DNA of 64,000 nt from Psychrobacillus sp. FSL K6-2836 (GCF_038003085.1 NZ_JBBOOM010000001.1:1302001-1366000), one strand, 5' to 3'; positions 46,852 through 55,572 are shown, counted from the first letter of the stretch. The notes: generated from the letters alone by a model not told the origin. A program made the numbers and translations.

Positions 46852-47175
46852 TTATGTGGTGGTTCGATTGGGTTGTGTGGTGGTTGATCTGATTTATGTG
46901 GTAGTTAGAGAGATTTATGTGGTGGTTGGCTTAATTTATGTGGTAGTTTAACTGGTTTATGTGGTGGCTTCTCTTTTGTGTGGTGGTTGGATGCGGTTAT
47001 GTGGTGGTTAACTTGGTTTATGTGGTGGTTAGTTGAATTTATGTGGTAGCTTCTCTTTTGTGTGGTGGTTGAACTGGTTTATGTGGTAGCTGGAGAGATT
47101 TATATGGTGGTTAGTTGAATTTATAGGGTGGCTACTCGGTTGTGTGGTTGATGGATGTCGGTATGTGGTGGCTAT
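46852..47175. repeat. 21-bp TTATGTGGTGGTT array, copy 1
   Basis: About sixteen units of TTATGTGGTGGTT or TTGTGTGGTGGTT plus eight variable bases, each mostly 21 bp; the units ending in GGCTTCTCTT are 19 bp and one is 22. It fills the gap between the convergent gtaB operon and the S-layer gene. The plus strand is G/T-rich and almost free of C in the conserved part. No gene seen in 46800-47222. Confidence 0.9.
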
Positions 47176-47190
47176 ATTTCAAGCACACAA

Positions 47191-47219
47191 AAAAGTCCTC
47201 TCAGGTGAGAGGACTTTTT
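47191..47219 (-). terminator. Terminator of the S-layer protein gene
   Basis: Perfect stem AAAAAGTCCTCTCA / TGAGAGGACTTTTT with a 2-nt loop, directly after the stop at 47223; works on either strand. Confidence 0.92.
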
Positions 47220-47222
47220 GTT

Positions 47223-50177
47223 TTATTGGCCTACGATTACTTGTGTTGTTAAGATGTTGCCGTCTACGATGTAGGTTAGGTAGAATGTGTCGCCTTTTTC
47301 TACATCTTTGAATGTTAGTGTATTGGTTCCATTGCCTGTTACTGTTGGTGCTGTATTGTCCGCGTCTGCGTTAACTAGGTTGGTTGCTGTTAGTTTGATA
47401 CGGCTTGCTGCTGTTTTGGAAATATCTTCTCCGTATTGATCGGTGATTTTCAATACTGCTCTTAAATCGGCTGAAGCGATATTTACGGTTGCTGTTGTTG
47501 CTGGTACTTGTAAGCCTTGGTCAACAATTTTCAGGCCATTGGTTGGCTGGAGCTCAATGCTGCTTGCAAGTGGCTCTGACTTGGTCACGATAATCTCTTG
47601 GTCGAGCGTTACTGGCTGACGATCAGCATTTACAATTACTTTTACTGGAACAGTTTTATCTTCTTTATCTACAATATCTTTTGTTCCTCGAACGGATAGT
47701 TTTCCGTTTAATACATTATAAATGAGATCATTATGCCCAGTGATTACGGTATATTCTGCTTTTGGTACAACTAGTCTATTGCCATCTGATGTGATTCCGT
47801 AAACAATCAATTCTGTAGCATAGTTTTCTACTGATAGATTCGATGGGTTATCGTAAATTTGTGCAATAGGTTTCATTTCATAGGAAACGATACTTGCTTT
47901 ATCGATTACTCGTAGATTCATGTCAAATGCACTAGATTCTATGACCTGAGCGATACCTTTTGCATCTACTTTTTGTAAAGTCAGCTTGATCGCATCTGCA
48001 CCTTTTTTATTGCCCGTTACTGTTACTTCGTTTTTAGTTGAAATTACTTTGTTTGTTGAAATTTTCACTTTGTCATCCATTGCATCTACTTTAACTAAGT
48101 ATTTACCTGCGTTTGCTGTTGTTTCAGCTGTTGCTAGGTTTGAATCAGTCAATTTGAATTCTCTATCATACTGATCTAGCACAATAATTGACTCTTTGTT
48201 TAATGTAAATGCCCCGCCAACTAGTAGATTTGTTTCTAAGTCTTTTGTTGCTACAATCTGTTTTGCTTCTGCTTTCGCTTTAACTGTAACGAGAAGTGTT
48301 TCTGACCTTTTCGTTGCTGTTGTAGCGGATATTAGTACTTGACGATCTTTTGTTGATTTTGAGGAATCGGTTAATACTAATTTTGCTTTGCCCGTCAATG
48401 GATCGCTTTCAATCGTTGCCTTAACATTCGCATCATTTGTTGTTACAGTCACGCCATTTGGCTTATTTAAAGTTACTGCGCTTGTAATTTCATTGCCATC
48501 AATTCCTCGTATTTGGAAAGGAACTTCTGTCTTCTCATCTGCAACGACTAGATTTGGAGTATTGAGTGAAATCGTATCAGCTTTCACACCCTCTGCAACT
48601 ACCACTTCAAATTTAGCCGTTTTCCCGGTAGATTTTGAAGTAATTGAAATAGTTGCTTTACCAGTTTTCTTCGTTTTCGGCTGTTTTAGCTCAAGAACAG
48701 TCTGTTTTTGGCCATCTATTATCAATTGTGAAAAAGTAGGTAAGGTTACGCTTTTGTTCACATCAACGATCGATGAATCTGAAATCGAAACGGTAACGTC
48801 TTTTGCGATATCCTGGAATGGCACTTCAAGGCCATATTGATCGATTGCCTTTAAGACTAAATGAAAGTCTTCGTATGTTGCATCAGGATCTAGAGTCGCA
48901 CTAGGATCCAAATCGTTATACACATTTTTAATGCTCACTTCAGCTACTTTTGATAGTTCAGAAACGCGAACGGTTTTGGATTCTGAGATGGAAGTCTTTG
49001 TATCCAATAAAGTAACCGAAATTTTATCCCCTAGCTTAAAATTAGAGGATGCTGCAGCTTTCGTGATTTCTATAACACCTTCAGTTGGCTTTACAGTAAT
49101 GTCACTACCTGCTCCTGTTACATCTGTGTTTCCTACTAAATTATGACTTTGAGATGTCATATCTTCTCCGTATTGGTTTTCTACTTTATATGGAATACGT
49201 ACTTTATTTCCCGAAACATTTGGGATTGCAGCAGTCGTTGGAAACTTAATAGCAGTCACTATTTCATCCGTTACAGTTGTCGATTTCGATAGGTTTGTCT
49301 CTTGGGCTGCAGTTACAGAAATATCATACGTTCCTGCTGTTAATCTATCAGATAATAAAATCTTCGCTGATTTTTTATCTTTTGAAAATTCCATACTAGT
49401 AATCGCTACATCTGTAGTACCTTTTTTAACTGCAATTTTAGCAGAAGAATCTACTACTTTATTGAAATTTACCGTTAATGCAAAGGCGCCAGTAGCCTCA
49501 AATTTTGTTATTTCTACAGGCTTTGATTCAATGACTCTTTGAAGAAATGTCGCAAACTGACCGCGAGTAGTTGTGCTTTTAGGGTTAAATTTATCTAAAG
49601 CAGGATTTGTAATATCAAAATAATCAAGTACAGCGATATATGGACGTGCAGTCTCTTTGGCGTTCGCCAAATCTTTCACATCAGCTTTAAATGTTTCTTT
49701 TGCTACATAATCTTCTAAGTTAGTATCTTCTCCGATATTCATCAGACGAACCAAAGCAATAGCCATATCTTCTCGTGTCATTTTTTGTTGAGCTAAAAGT
49801 TTATCTTCAGTTCCCCAAAATACTCCGTTATCCTTGATCAAGGCTGCATATTTTAAAAGTTCATCATTATCTTTATTTAAAGCTATATCTGAAAAACGTG
49901 ATTTTGTCTTATAGTTGTCCGGTACTACAAAGCCTTCTGCCACTAAGTATTTGCCGATTAGTTTCACTACGTCGGAGCGTATCAATGTTTTATTTGGCTT
50001 GAACGAACCATCAGGATAGCCCGTGATAACACCAGCTTCCACCAATGCTAAAATCGCTTGTTCATGTGTGTTGCCGGTTGTATCTGAGAAACTTGCTGCA
50101 AAAGCCGTTGGTGCAATAGCTGTTGCTACTAAAGATATAGCTACAGAACTCGTTAGAAACTTATTTTGTTTTTTCAT
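47223..50177 (-). CDS. Probable S-layer protein with N-terminal SLH domains
   Basis: 984 residues. A signal peptide ends at AFAA (about 28). Three SLH domains follow (about 29-220): VITGYPDGSFKPNKTLIRSDVVKLI, then FWGTEDKLLAQQKMTREDMA, then KFNPKSTTTRGQFATFL. The long remainder is a chain of Ig-like beta-sandwich repeats, beginning with a Big-type domain (VEITKFEATGAFALTVNFNKVVDSS) and marked by repeated DQYG/NQYGED motifs (VENQYGEDMTS, AIDQYGLEVPF, VLDQYDREF, ITDQYGEDIS). No enzyme motif is visible and lysine content is high. Size, layout and composition match main S-layer proteins of Lysinibacillus-like bacteria, but expression cannot be judged and it could be a minor S-layer-like protein. 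AAGGGGG precedes the ATG. Confidence 0.85.
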   Translation of the reverse strand: MKKQNKFLTSSVAISLVATAIAPTAFAASFSDTTGNTHEQAILALVEAGVITGYPDGSFKPNKTLIRSDVVKLIGKYLVAEGFVVPDNYKTKSRFSDIALNKDNDELLKYAALIKDNGVFWGTEDKLLAQQKMTREDMAIALVRLMNIGEDTNLEDYVAKETFKADVKDLANAKETARPYIAVLDYFDITNPALDKFNPKSTTTRGQFATFLQRVIESKPVEITKFEATGAFALTVNFNKVVDSSAKIAVKKGTTDVAITSMEFSKDKKSAKILLSDRLTAGTYDISVTAAQETNLSKSTTVTDEIVTAIKFPTTAAIPNVSGNKVRIPYKVENQYGEDMTSQSHNLVGNTDVTGAGSDITVKPTEGVIEITKAAASSNFKLGDKISVTLLDTKTSISESKTVRVSELSKVAEVSIKNVYNDLDPSATLDPDATYEDFHLVLKAIDQYGLEVPFQDIAKDVTVSISDSSIVDVNKSVTLPTFSQLIIDGQKQTVLELKQPKTKKTGKATISITSKSTGKTAKFEVVVAEGVKADTISLNTPNLVVADEKTEVPFQIRGIDGNEITSAVTLNKPNGVTVTTNDANVKATIESDPLTGKAKLVLTDSSKSTKDRQVLISATTATKRSETLLVTVKAKAEAKQIVATKDLETNLLVGGAFTLNKESIIVLDQYDREFKLTDSNLATAETTANAGKYLVKVDAMDDKVKISTNKVISTKNEVTVTGNKKGADAIKLTLQKVDAKGIAQVIESSAFDMNLRVIDKASIVSYEMKPIAQIYDNPSNLSVENYATELIVYGITSDGNRLVVPKAEYTVITGHNDLIYNVLNGKLSVRGTKDIVDKEDKTVPVKVIVNADRQPVTLDQEIIVTKSEPLASSIELQPTNGLKIVDQGLQVPATTATVNIASADLRAVLKITDQYGEDISKTAASRIKLTATNLVNADADNTAPTVTGNGTNTLTFKDVEKGDTFYLTYIVDGNILTTQVIVGQ

Positions 50178-50308
50178 ATATGAATTTCCCCCTTTTTAAT
50201 GGTCATTACCGCATAAATTAGACGATATATACTGTTAATAGTTTCCCCTACTCCTAGTATATAACAATTTAGGTTGGATTGGGGTTCTATTTTGGGAAGT
50301 GTTGTGGG

Positions 50309-50403
50309 TTATGTGGTGGATATGATTGGTTATGTGGTGGTTGCCTGGTCTTATGTGGTGATTGGTACTGGTTATGTGGTGGTTGACCTGGCTTTTGTGG
50401 CAG
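50309..50403. repeat. 21-bp TTATGTGGTGG array, copy 2
   Basis: Four full units at 21-bp spacing (starts about 50309, 50330, 50351 and 50372) and a partial fifth (TTTTGTGGCAG). It lies upstream of the S-layer gene and downstream of the GDSL gene terminator. The TTATGTGGTGG core is the same as in the array at 46852, so the two copies flank the S-layer gene on both sides. Confidence 0.88.
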
Positions 50404-50436
50404 ACACCACTTGAAAGGGAAAGCCTTAACTAAAAG

Positions 50437-50466
50437 AAGCGGCTGATTGTCAACTATCAGCCGCTT
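50437..50466 (-). terminator. Terminator of the GDSL hydrolase gene
   Basis: Minus-strand stem AAGCGGCTGAT / ATCAGCCGCTT with an 8-nt loop, then CTTTTAG. Confidence 0.85.
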
Positions 50467-50479
50467 TGGTAAGTCTATT

Positions 50480-52111
50480 TTATTTTAAATATGTTAGTGA
50501 ATTGATTAGGATTTTAGCTGCTTGGCCGCGCTTTGCTGTGTCTTCTGGCATGAATTTGCCGCCCGAACCACTTACAATTTTGAATGTAGCTAGCATGGAT
50601 ATAGCAGCTTTTGTTTCATCGTCGTAGTGGGCAATATCCGAAAATGGTGCTGGAGTTGCTGCAGTATATGGATTTCCTGTAACGGATTCCACTGTTCGTT
50701 TCAGCATAAGTGCCAGCTGCGCACGTGTGATATATTCGGTTGGACGAAACTTCCCGTCGCTTCCTTTAATAATGCCATATTGATAAGCAGCTGCAATTTC
50801 TGCTTGTGTTTCTGCAGCGTAAATTTCAATATCTTCGAATGGTGCAGTCTTATCTGTTTTTAGTTTTAATGCATTTACGATAATTGAAGCTGCTTGTGCA
50901 CGTGTAATTTTATGTTCTGGTTTAAATGTACCATCTGGATAACCCTTTACTACTCCAGCAGCAACGGCTTGTGTAATATAATCCTTTGCCCAGTGTTGTT
51001 GGATATCTGGGAAAATTACAGGTGTTACTCCAGTAGTAATTGCAGCAGTCGGGTTAACTACACTCGCATTGCCCGAAGCATCTACAGCTACAACTGTAAA
51101 CGTATATGCTTTATTTTCTTCTAGATTTCCTATTTCATATTTGAGTATATTCCCTGTTACTTGCCCTACTACTTCTTTCCCATTATAGATTGCGTAACCA
51201 GCTACTCCTGTATTATCGGTAGCAGGCTTCCATGTCAATGTTGCAGTTGTTTTGTTGGAGACTACTGCAGTTAGCGTATCCTTTGAAACCCATGGATAGT
51301 TCTCTACTAGTTTTTGATTAAATAAGTCCGAAACTACCTTATAGCCTGCTTCACTTAAATGGATATTCTTTGGATTTGGTAGGTTAGCTGCATAATTTTC
51401 TGCTATTTTTTCAGCAGTTGGGATGAAGGCTGCAGTTGTTCCAGTCAATCCAGTTTTAATTGCTCCATTTAGCCCATCCATCAACTGAGCAATCTGAGTT
51501 TGGTACGTCGCATCCATTTGTGGGAATGGATTATAATAGCCCATTACATATACTTGAACATCTGGATTAATCATATAGATAGTTTTTAATATTTGGCTAT
51601 AATTAACGCCAACTTGTTGGATAGAAGCCATGATTTTTGCTAAATCCACAGTTGGAACACCAGTAGCAGCATCTACTTTAAAGTATGGTAGTACATCATT
51701 TGCTCCGGCACTAATAGTGATAATATCTGCAGCTGCGATAGACTTATGCAGCTCAGCTGTATCGCCTTGATTGCCAGTTCCAAAAACAGGTTTGGTTGCA
51801 TTTGCTTGAAGATCCTTTAAAATATCCGTGGTCGTATAACCTGGTAAACTAAAACCTTTGTTGAATGAGTTTAAAACATTTTGAGATTGCAAAGCTTCTG
51901 CGATGAAATCTGTATATCCGCTTCCCAGCTTACTATCTGGAGTAACACCAGTAGCTAACGAATCTCCAAGCGCTAAATAATTTACCGGAGTAACCCAAGT
52001 CGGCGCCTCTGTATCCGTTTCAGCTGCAAATGAAAGTCCTGGAATGGCTACTAGCTGTAGTACAAGTGCAAATACAAACAATAAGCTGAGTTTCTTCATT
52101 GCTTTTTTCAA
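50480..52111 (-). CDS. SLH-anchored SGNH/GDSL hydrolase
   Basis: 543 residues. Signal peptide (1-30). SGNH hydrolase domain (about 42-265) with the block I nucleophile Ser51 (YLALGDSLATG), block III Asn138 (ITISAGANDV) and block V His251 (PKNIHLSEAGYKVV). The Asp expected three residues before the His is Lys248, so catalysis may use a Ser-His dyad or an Asp placed elsewhere. A fibronectin type III domain follows (about 278-365; ATLTWKPATDNTGVAGYAIY), then three SLH domains (about 368-543; ITRAQAASII, ITRAQLALML, AKRGQAAKIL). It should be a wall-bound esterase, perhaps acting on acylated glycans or lipids. The TTG start has GGAGG 7 nt upstream; an ATG four codons later is possible. Confidence 0.9.
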   Translation of the reverse strand: MKKAMKKLSLLFVFALVLQLVAIPGLSFAAETDTEAPTWVTPVNYLALGDSLATGVTPDSKLGSGYTDFIAEALQSQNVLNSFNKGFSLPGYTTTDILKDLQANATKPVFGTGNQGDTAELHKSIAAADIITISAGANDVLPYFKVDAATGVPTVDLAKIMASIQQVGVNYSQILKTIYMINPDVQVYVMGYYNPFPQMDATYQTQIAQLMDGLNGAIKTGLTGTTAAFIPTAEKIAENYAANLPNPKNIHLSEAGYKVVSDLFNQKLVENYPWVSKDTLTAVVSNKTTATLTWKPATDNTGVAGYAIYNGKEVVGQVTGNILKYEIGNLEENKAYTFTVVAVDASGNASVVNPTAAITTGVTPVIFPDIQQHWAKDYITQAVAAGVVKGYPDGTFKPEHKITRAQAASIIVNALKLKTDKTAPFEDIEIYAAETQAEIAAAYQYGIIKGSDGKFRPTEYITRAQLALMLKRTVESVTGNPYTAATPAPFSDIAHYDDETKAAISMLATFKIVSGSGGKFMPEDTAKRGQAAKILINSLTYLK

Positions 52112-52268
52112 TTCTCTTCCTCCCTTTTCCTAACTATCCTACAAATAATTATATTCTAGTTTAGGGGTTTATTATCCTCTATCCTTTCCTATGAAAATCT
52201 CCCTGGGTAATACAGAGAACTAATACTAATATAATGAGTGCATATTGTTTATTTTACTCACAACACGA
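52112..52268. other. Promoter region of the GDSL hydrolase gene
   Basis: AT-rich upstream DNA of the GDSL gene, no gene seen. It leads into the single TACTTGC unit at 52269. Confidence 0.4.
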
Positions 52269-52400
52269 TACTTGCGTTCACCTGGTGGATACTTGCTCAT
52301 GATGGTGTGGTACTTGCTGTATGGTGGTGTTTACTTGCTGTTCTGATTAGGTTACTTGCGCTCAGTGGAGATTTACTTGCAGAACGGGAATTTATTCCAC
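52269..52400. repeat. Single TACTTGC unit, six sub-repeats at exact 21-bp spacing
   Basis: TACTTGC begins at 52269, 52290, 52311, 52332, 52353 and 52374: six sub-repeats with five intervals of exactly 21 bp. It ends in GAACGGGAATTTATTCCA like the units of the tandem array at 21285, about 30 kb away. It lies between the biofilm operon terminator and the GDSL gene promoter. Confidence 0.9.
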
Positions 52401-52505
52401 TTTTTTGCAAGGACTGAGGAATAGAATTTCGGGTATCCGACTGTAAAAGTTATATAGGATGTTTTTATCCATCTTGTATTCACCGAAAGTCTTCACGAAA
52501 AACGA

Positions 52506-52547
52506 AAAAGCTGGCAATGCATGATACGCCATGCATTGCCAGCTTTT
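52506..52547 (-). terminator. Terminator of the tasA operon
   Basis: 18-bp stem AAAAGCTGGCAATGCATG / CATGCATTGCCAGCTTTT with a 6-nt loop, 27 nt after the last stop of the operon. Confidence 0.93.
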
Positions 52548-52573
52548 CAAAAGTCCCTCTATAACTGATTGGT

Positions 52574-53233
52574 CTATTGAGCTATCTTCATCCGTCTGTA
52601 ATGTCTGATGAAAATCAACACGATTCCACCTGCCACAAGTAAAGTACCAGCTAATATTAGAATAAATACATTTGACGAAGTGGTAGGAAGGTTAGATCCG
52701 CCTGGTGTTGGACCTACGCTGGCAACCTGTCCTGCTGTCATGACTTGAACAGTCGTGTTATCTTTTCCTTCCGCCGTAAAGGTGAAAACGAAAGCAGACT
52801 CAAGTCCTTGAAAATCATTTCCAAGATGCTCTGGAAAACGAATAGTGATATCTAAGTTTTCTTCAGTGCCGCTTGTAAGCTTTCTTTCTGGCAATGAATT
52901 AAATGCTGCTAAATTCCCTTGATACAATTCTGTATCACCTGCTTTAATTTCCAGCAAGAGCTCATTGAAAAGTTTGTTATCTCCACTATTTTGCAACTGC
53001 ATTTGGTAGACAAAATCTTTGCTTCCGGAATTCTGTACTGCAACGGTCCGTGGCGCCCAATCACCAGGCTTCATGTTGCTAATATCAAATAAATTCTCTT
53101 CTGTGGATAGACTGATGTCTAGTTCATTCTCAGCCGTGCCGCTTCCATCATCTGCAAATACACTCGTCATAGGATAAAAACAGATCACGCTAATTAATAG
53201 AAGAAACGGGAATAACCGAAATAATTTGGTCAT
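52574..53233 (-). CDS. TasA-domain-like surface protein with LPTTS sorting-type C-terminus
   Basis: 219 residues. A signal peptide (about 1-27) precedes a beta-sandwich domain whose FDISNMKPGDWAPRTVAVQN segment resembles the NLKPGD strand of TasA/CalY. Near the C-terminus GGSNLPTTSSNVFILILAGTL is followed by a membrane helix and the basic tail RHYRRMK. LPTTS in place of LPxTG, with helix and positive tail, looks like a sortase signal variant; otherwise it is a membrane anchor. As last gene of the tasA operon, 33 nt after sipW, it may tether TasA fibres to the cell, a role TapA has in Bacillus subtilis. The ATG has AAGGAGGT upstream. The link to the class D-like sortase at 12918 is a guess. 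Confidence 0.8.
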   Translation of the reverse strand: MTKLFRLFPFLLLISVICFYPMTSVFADDGSGTAENELDISLSTEENLFDISNMKPGDWAPRTVAVQNSGSKDFVYQMQLQNSGDNKLFNELLLEIKAGDTELYQGNLAAFNSLPERKLTSGTEENLDITIRFPEHLGNDFQGLESAFVFTFTAEGKDNTTVQVMTAGQVASVGPTPGGSNLPTTSSNVFILILAGTLLVAGGIVLIFIRHYRRMKIAQ

Positions 53234-53266
53234 CGTAATACCTCCTTACATATTCTATAAACCAAT

Positions 53267-53884
53267 TCAGGAAGTACTTTTCCCGCTATCTTCCCCTACT
53301 ACATCCACTTGCTTTTTCGGGCGCAATTCGATGATAGATAGCACTTTCCAAATCGTAAATGCGGAGTAAATCAGCAACATGAATCCAGGTATCAACAATA
53401 GCAATGCGCCATTTTTAGACTCAGCAAAATTAATGAAGTATCCGACGTAAGGTACTGTGAAACCGGTGTATTTCGCTACCACATTTTCGGCAAGAACCGG
53501 ATTCATATCCTCTGCATTGTTGTTATCGCCTTTTGTCCGATAAAGTACGGAGTCTCCAGTTCTAACTACCTCTGTTATTCTATGTGTAATTAAAATATCT
53601 TCTTCTGCTTGAAATGTAATGACATCGTCTTTTTCGAAACCAGTTTTAACTACAGCAGACTTGACAGCGATGATGGAGCCTGTTTGAATCCCCGGCTCCA
53701 TGGATCCCGACAGAACGGTTTTTAATTGGTATCCAAAAAATTCTGGTTCTCCGCCGGAGGCTTTAGATATAACAACTACGGTAGCTACACAGATTAGTAA
53801 GATCATTAATATGCCGGTGACAATGTTATTTATCCACTTCATTATCATTGTCTTTTTTGTATTCGTTTTCGGTTTAGTTCTCAT
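53267..53884 (-). CDS. sipW: Signal peptidase I of the ER/SipW type
   Basis: 205 residues. It is a membrane protease that removes signal peptides of TasA-like proteins. There is an N-terminal helix (IVTGILMILLICVATVVVIS), the catalytic Ser61 in VLSGSMEPGIQTGS, and His101 in ILITHRITEV where most bacterial signal peptidases have Lys; Ser/His is the mark of the SipW (archaeal/ER-like) class. RTKGDNNNAEDMNPV is the conserved third box. A C-terminal helix (GALLLLIPGFMLLIYSAFTIW) is also typical. It sits between the tapA-like gene and the LPTTS protein, so its substrates are surely TasA and the tapA-like product, whose signals end in TYAYF and TSAYF. Confidence 0.94.
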   Translation of the reverse strand: MRTKPKTNTKKTMIMKWINNIVTGILMILLICVATVVVISKASGGEPEFFGYQLKTVLSGSMEPGIQTGSIIAVKSAVVKTGFEKDDVITFQAEEDILITHRITEVVRTGDSVLYRTKGDNNNAEDMNPVLAENVVAKYTGFTVPYVGYFINFAESKNGALLLLIPGFMLLIYSAFTIWKVLSIIELRPKKQVDVVGEDSGKSTS

Positions 53885-53917
53885 TTAAATCACCTTCCGC
53901 TTTCTTTATGTTTTTAC

Positions 53918-54802
53918 TTATTTTACGGCGTCGGTTATTTCATCGTCTTTCTTAGTGTCGATACTACTTTCTGAAGTTTCATCTTTTGCGGAATCTTTTT
54001 CTATTGGGTTCTCTTCTTTCGATTCGATTACAGATGCATCCTTGTCGTCCGGTTGTTTTGCACTTTCATCGTTAGTTTTCTGAGGTTCTTCCTCTTTGCT
54101 ATCAACCACATCTGTTTTATCCGCATTTTCTTTCTCGGTTTCAATATCTCCATCTTTTAATTCAACTTGTTTCTCCATAATCGGTTCAGTAGTTTCTACG
54201 TCCGTTGGTGCTTTTTCTTTTTCGTTTTCTTTATTAGGTTCTTCATCTTTACTCGGACACTCGGTCTTGACTTCCTCACTTGTAGTGGCATCTTCTTCAT
54301 TTTCTTCTACAAGGTTTTCATCTTTGCCCTCGCATTCTAGCTCTTCTGTAGCATCTGTTTCATCTGTTTCGTTAGATGCGTCTTCTATATCCTCACAGTC
54401 AATCTCATTTTCGCTGTTTGACAGTTCATCTTTTTCTGTTTCTTCTATAGGATTACCATCTTTGCCTTCGTGTTCGCCATTGATATCCTCGCCGGGTAAT
54501 GGATCTATCCCGGTTTCTTCAGAAGTTTCACCTTTATCTTCCAAGTTAACTTCAGTTTCCTCGTTCGATACATCATCAATTGTATCTTCCTCGCCACATC
54601 CATTAACAATCTCTTTCGGAACCTCCCATATACCGGCAGTGATCGTCTGTGAGATCTCCGATTGGCTACTGAAATATGCGGATGTGTCGGATGACATATA
54701 ACCGACGCCAAAGATGGCTAAGTAACAAATGAGTGCAATTTTTGAAATCAGGAAAAGATCGTATTTCCTTTTCTTATATCTGCGTCTACGCTTGCTTCTC
54801 AA
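53918..54802 (-). CDS. TapA-like fibre assembly protein with long acidic tail
   Basis: 294 residues. After a very basic start (MRSKRRRRYKKRK) comes a membrane/signal helix and the motif SSDTSAYFSSQSEISQTITAGIW, a SipW-type cleavage region also found at the start of TapA (YqxM) and TasA-like proteins. The rest (about 65-294) is extremely Glu/Asp/Lys-rich with repeated EGKDGNPIEE, EGKDENLVEE and KDEEPNKENE-like segments and no visible fold; B. subtilis TapA also has an acidic, disordered C-terminus. The folded middle domain of TapA is hardly present, so this may be a reduced or different accessory protein. TTG start after AAAGG; the gene is 34 nt before sipW. Confidence 0.7.
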   Translation of the reverse strand: MRSKRRRRYKKRKYDLFLISKIALICYLAIFGVGYMSSDTSAYFSSQSEISQTITAGIWEVPKEIVNGCGEEDTIDDVSNEETEVNLEDKGETSEETGIDPLPGEDINGEHEGKDGNPIEETEKDELSNSENEIDCEDIEDASNETDETDATEELECEGKDENLVEENEEDATTSEEVKTECPSKDEEPNKENEKEKAPTDVETTEPIMEKQVELKDGDIETEKENADKTDVVDSKEEEPQKTNDESAKQPDDKDASVIESKEENPIEKDSAKDETSESSIDTKKDDEITDAVK

Positions 54803-54917
54803 TCCGATTCCGCCTTTCTAATTTTTTATTTTGAAATTTCCTTAAGTATATTCCTCAAAACACAAAATAATTTTATATGTTCAGAAATATATATATGGAA
54901 TGGCACCGACGGATTGG

Positions 54918-54953
54918 TTAAATAAAATAAGGGAGGAGAAGGGCTCTCCTCCC
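54918..54953 (-). terminator. Partial terminator between tasA and the tapA-like gene
   Basis: Minus-strand stem GGGAGGAG / CTCCTCCC with a 7-nt loop, followed by TTATTTTATTT. The interrupted T-run suggests some read-through, which would give more tasA than downstream transcripts. Confidence 0.75.
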
Positions 54954-54969
54954 AGACTATATGATAGTA

Positions 54970-55572
54970 TTATTTTGCTGTTCCATTAGTCTGTTTTGCA
55001 TCAAATGTCCATTCAAGACTTAAAGAATCCCCTTGGAAGGTATTTTGATCCTTTTTATTGTCAACAAATTCAAACAATACAGTAAGATCATCAGATGTAC
55101 CTGCTTTTAGTCCGTCCCTTTCCCCACCAAATATAGCTCCTAATAGATTTCTATCTACAACGTCTGTTTTAGACAATTCACTTAAGGTAGTTTCCCAAAT
55201 AACCGGTGACTCTTTATCGTTATTGGTAAGGAATTTAACCTTAATATGGTCACCAAAGTCTGCGCTTGCATTGTTGCCATTTGCATCGGAAACAGTGTAT
55301 TTTGAAGTTAATAATACTTTGGATACATCTAGGGTACCAGTGTTATTTAGCTTAAAGTTACGTAGCATTACATCACCTGGTTTAAGATTGCTTACATTAA
55401 TAATGGCATTTGCTGCGTCATTACCTGCAACATTAATATCCAACGTACCTGCTGCAAAACTGCTGTTATTTACTTCTACATCATTGAAATAAGCATAAGT
55501 TCCTCCACCGATCATGCTAATAGCCAATCCACCAGTTAAGATACCCATTGCTAGCTTTTGTTTAATACTCAT
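54970..55572 (-). CDS. tasA: TasA/CalY-family amyloid matrix protein
   Basis: 200 residues. It is the main fibre protein of the biofilm matrix in the TasA family (camelysin, M73). The signal region MSIKQKLAMGILTGGLAISM ends in GGGTYAYFNDVEV, the SipW cleavage type. The mature protein begins with NSSFAAGTLDINVAGNDA, then NVSNLKPGDVMLRNFKLNNTGTLDVSKV, the core TasA strand pair, and closes with LSLEWTFDAKQ. No HExxH protease motif is seen, as usual for TasA. GGAGG precedes the ATG. It is first in an operon tasA, tapA-like, sipW, LPTTS protein, which differs from the tapA-sipW-tasA order of B. subtilis. A family paralogue (calY) would be an equal name. Confidence 0.92.
   Translation of the reverse strand: MSIKQKLAMGILTGGLAISMIGGGTYAYFNDVEVNNSSFAAGTLDINVAGNDAANAIINVSNLKPGDVMLRNFKLNNTGTLDVSKVLLTSKYTVSDANGNNASADFGDHIKVKFLTNNDKESPVIWETTLSELSKTDVVDRNLLGAIFGGERDGLKAGTSDDLTVLFEFVDNKKDQNTFQGDSLSLEWTFDAKQTNGTAK

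Noticed and set aside
54970-55572. TasA as an active M73 metalloprotease
   Set aside because: No HExxH motif is visible; the M73 family name is historical.
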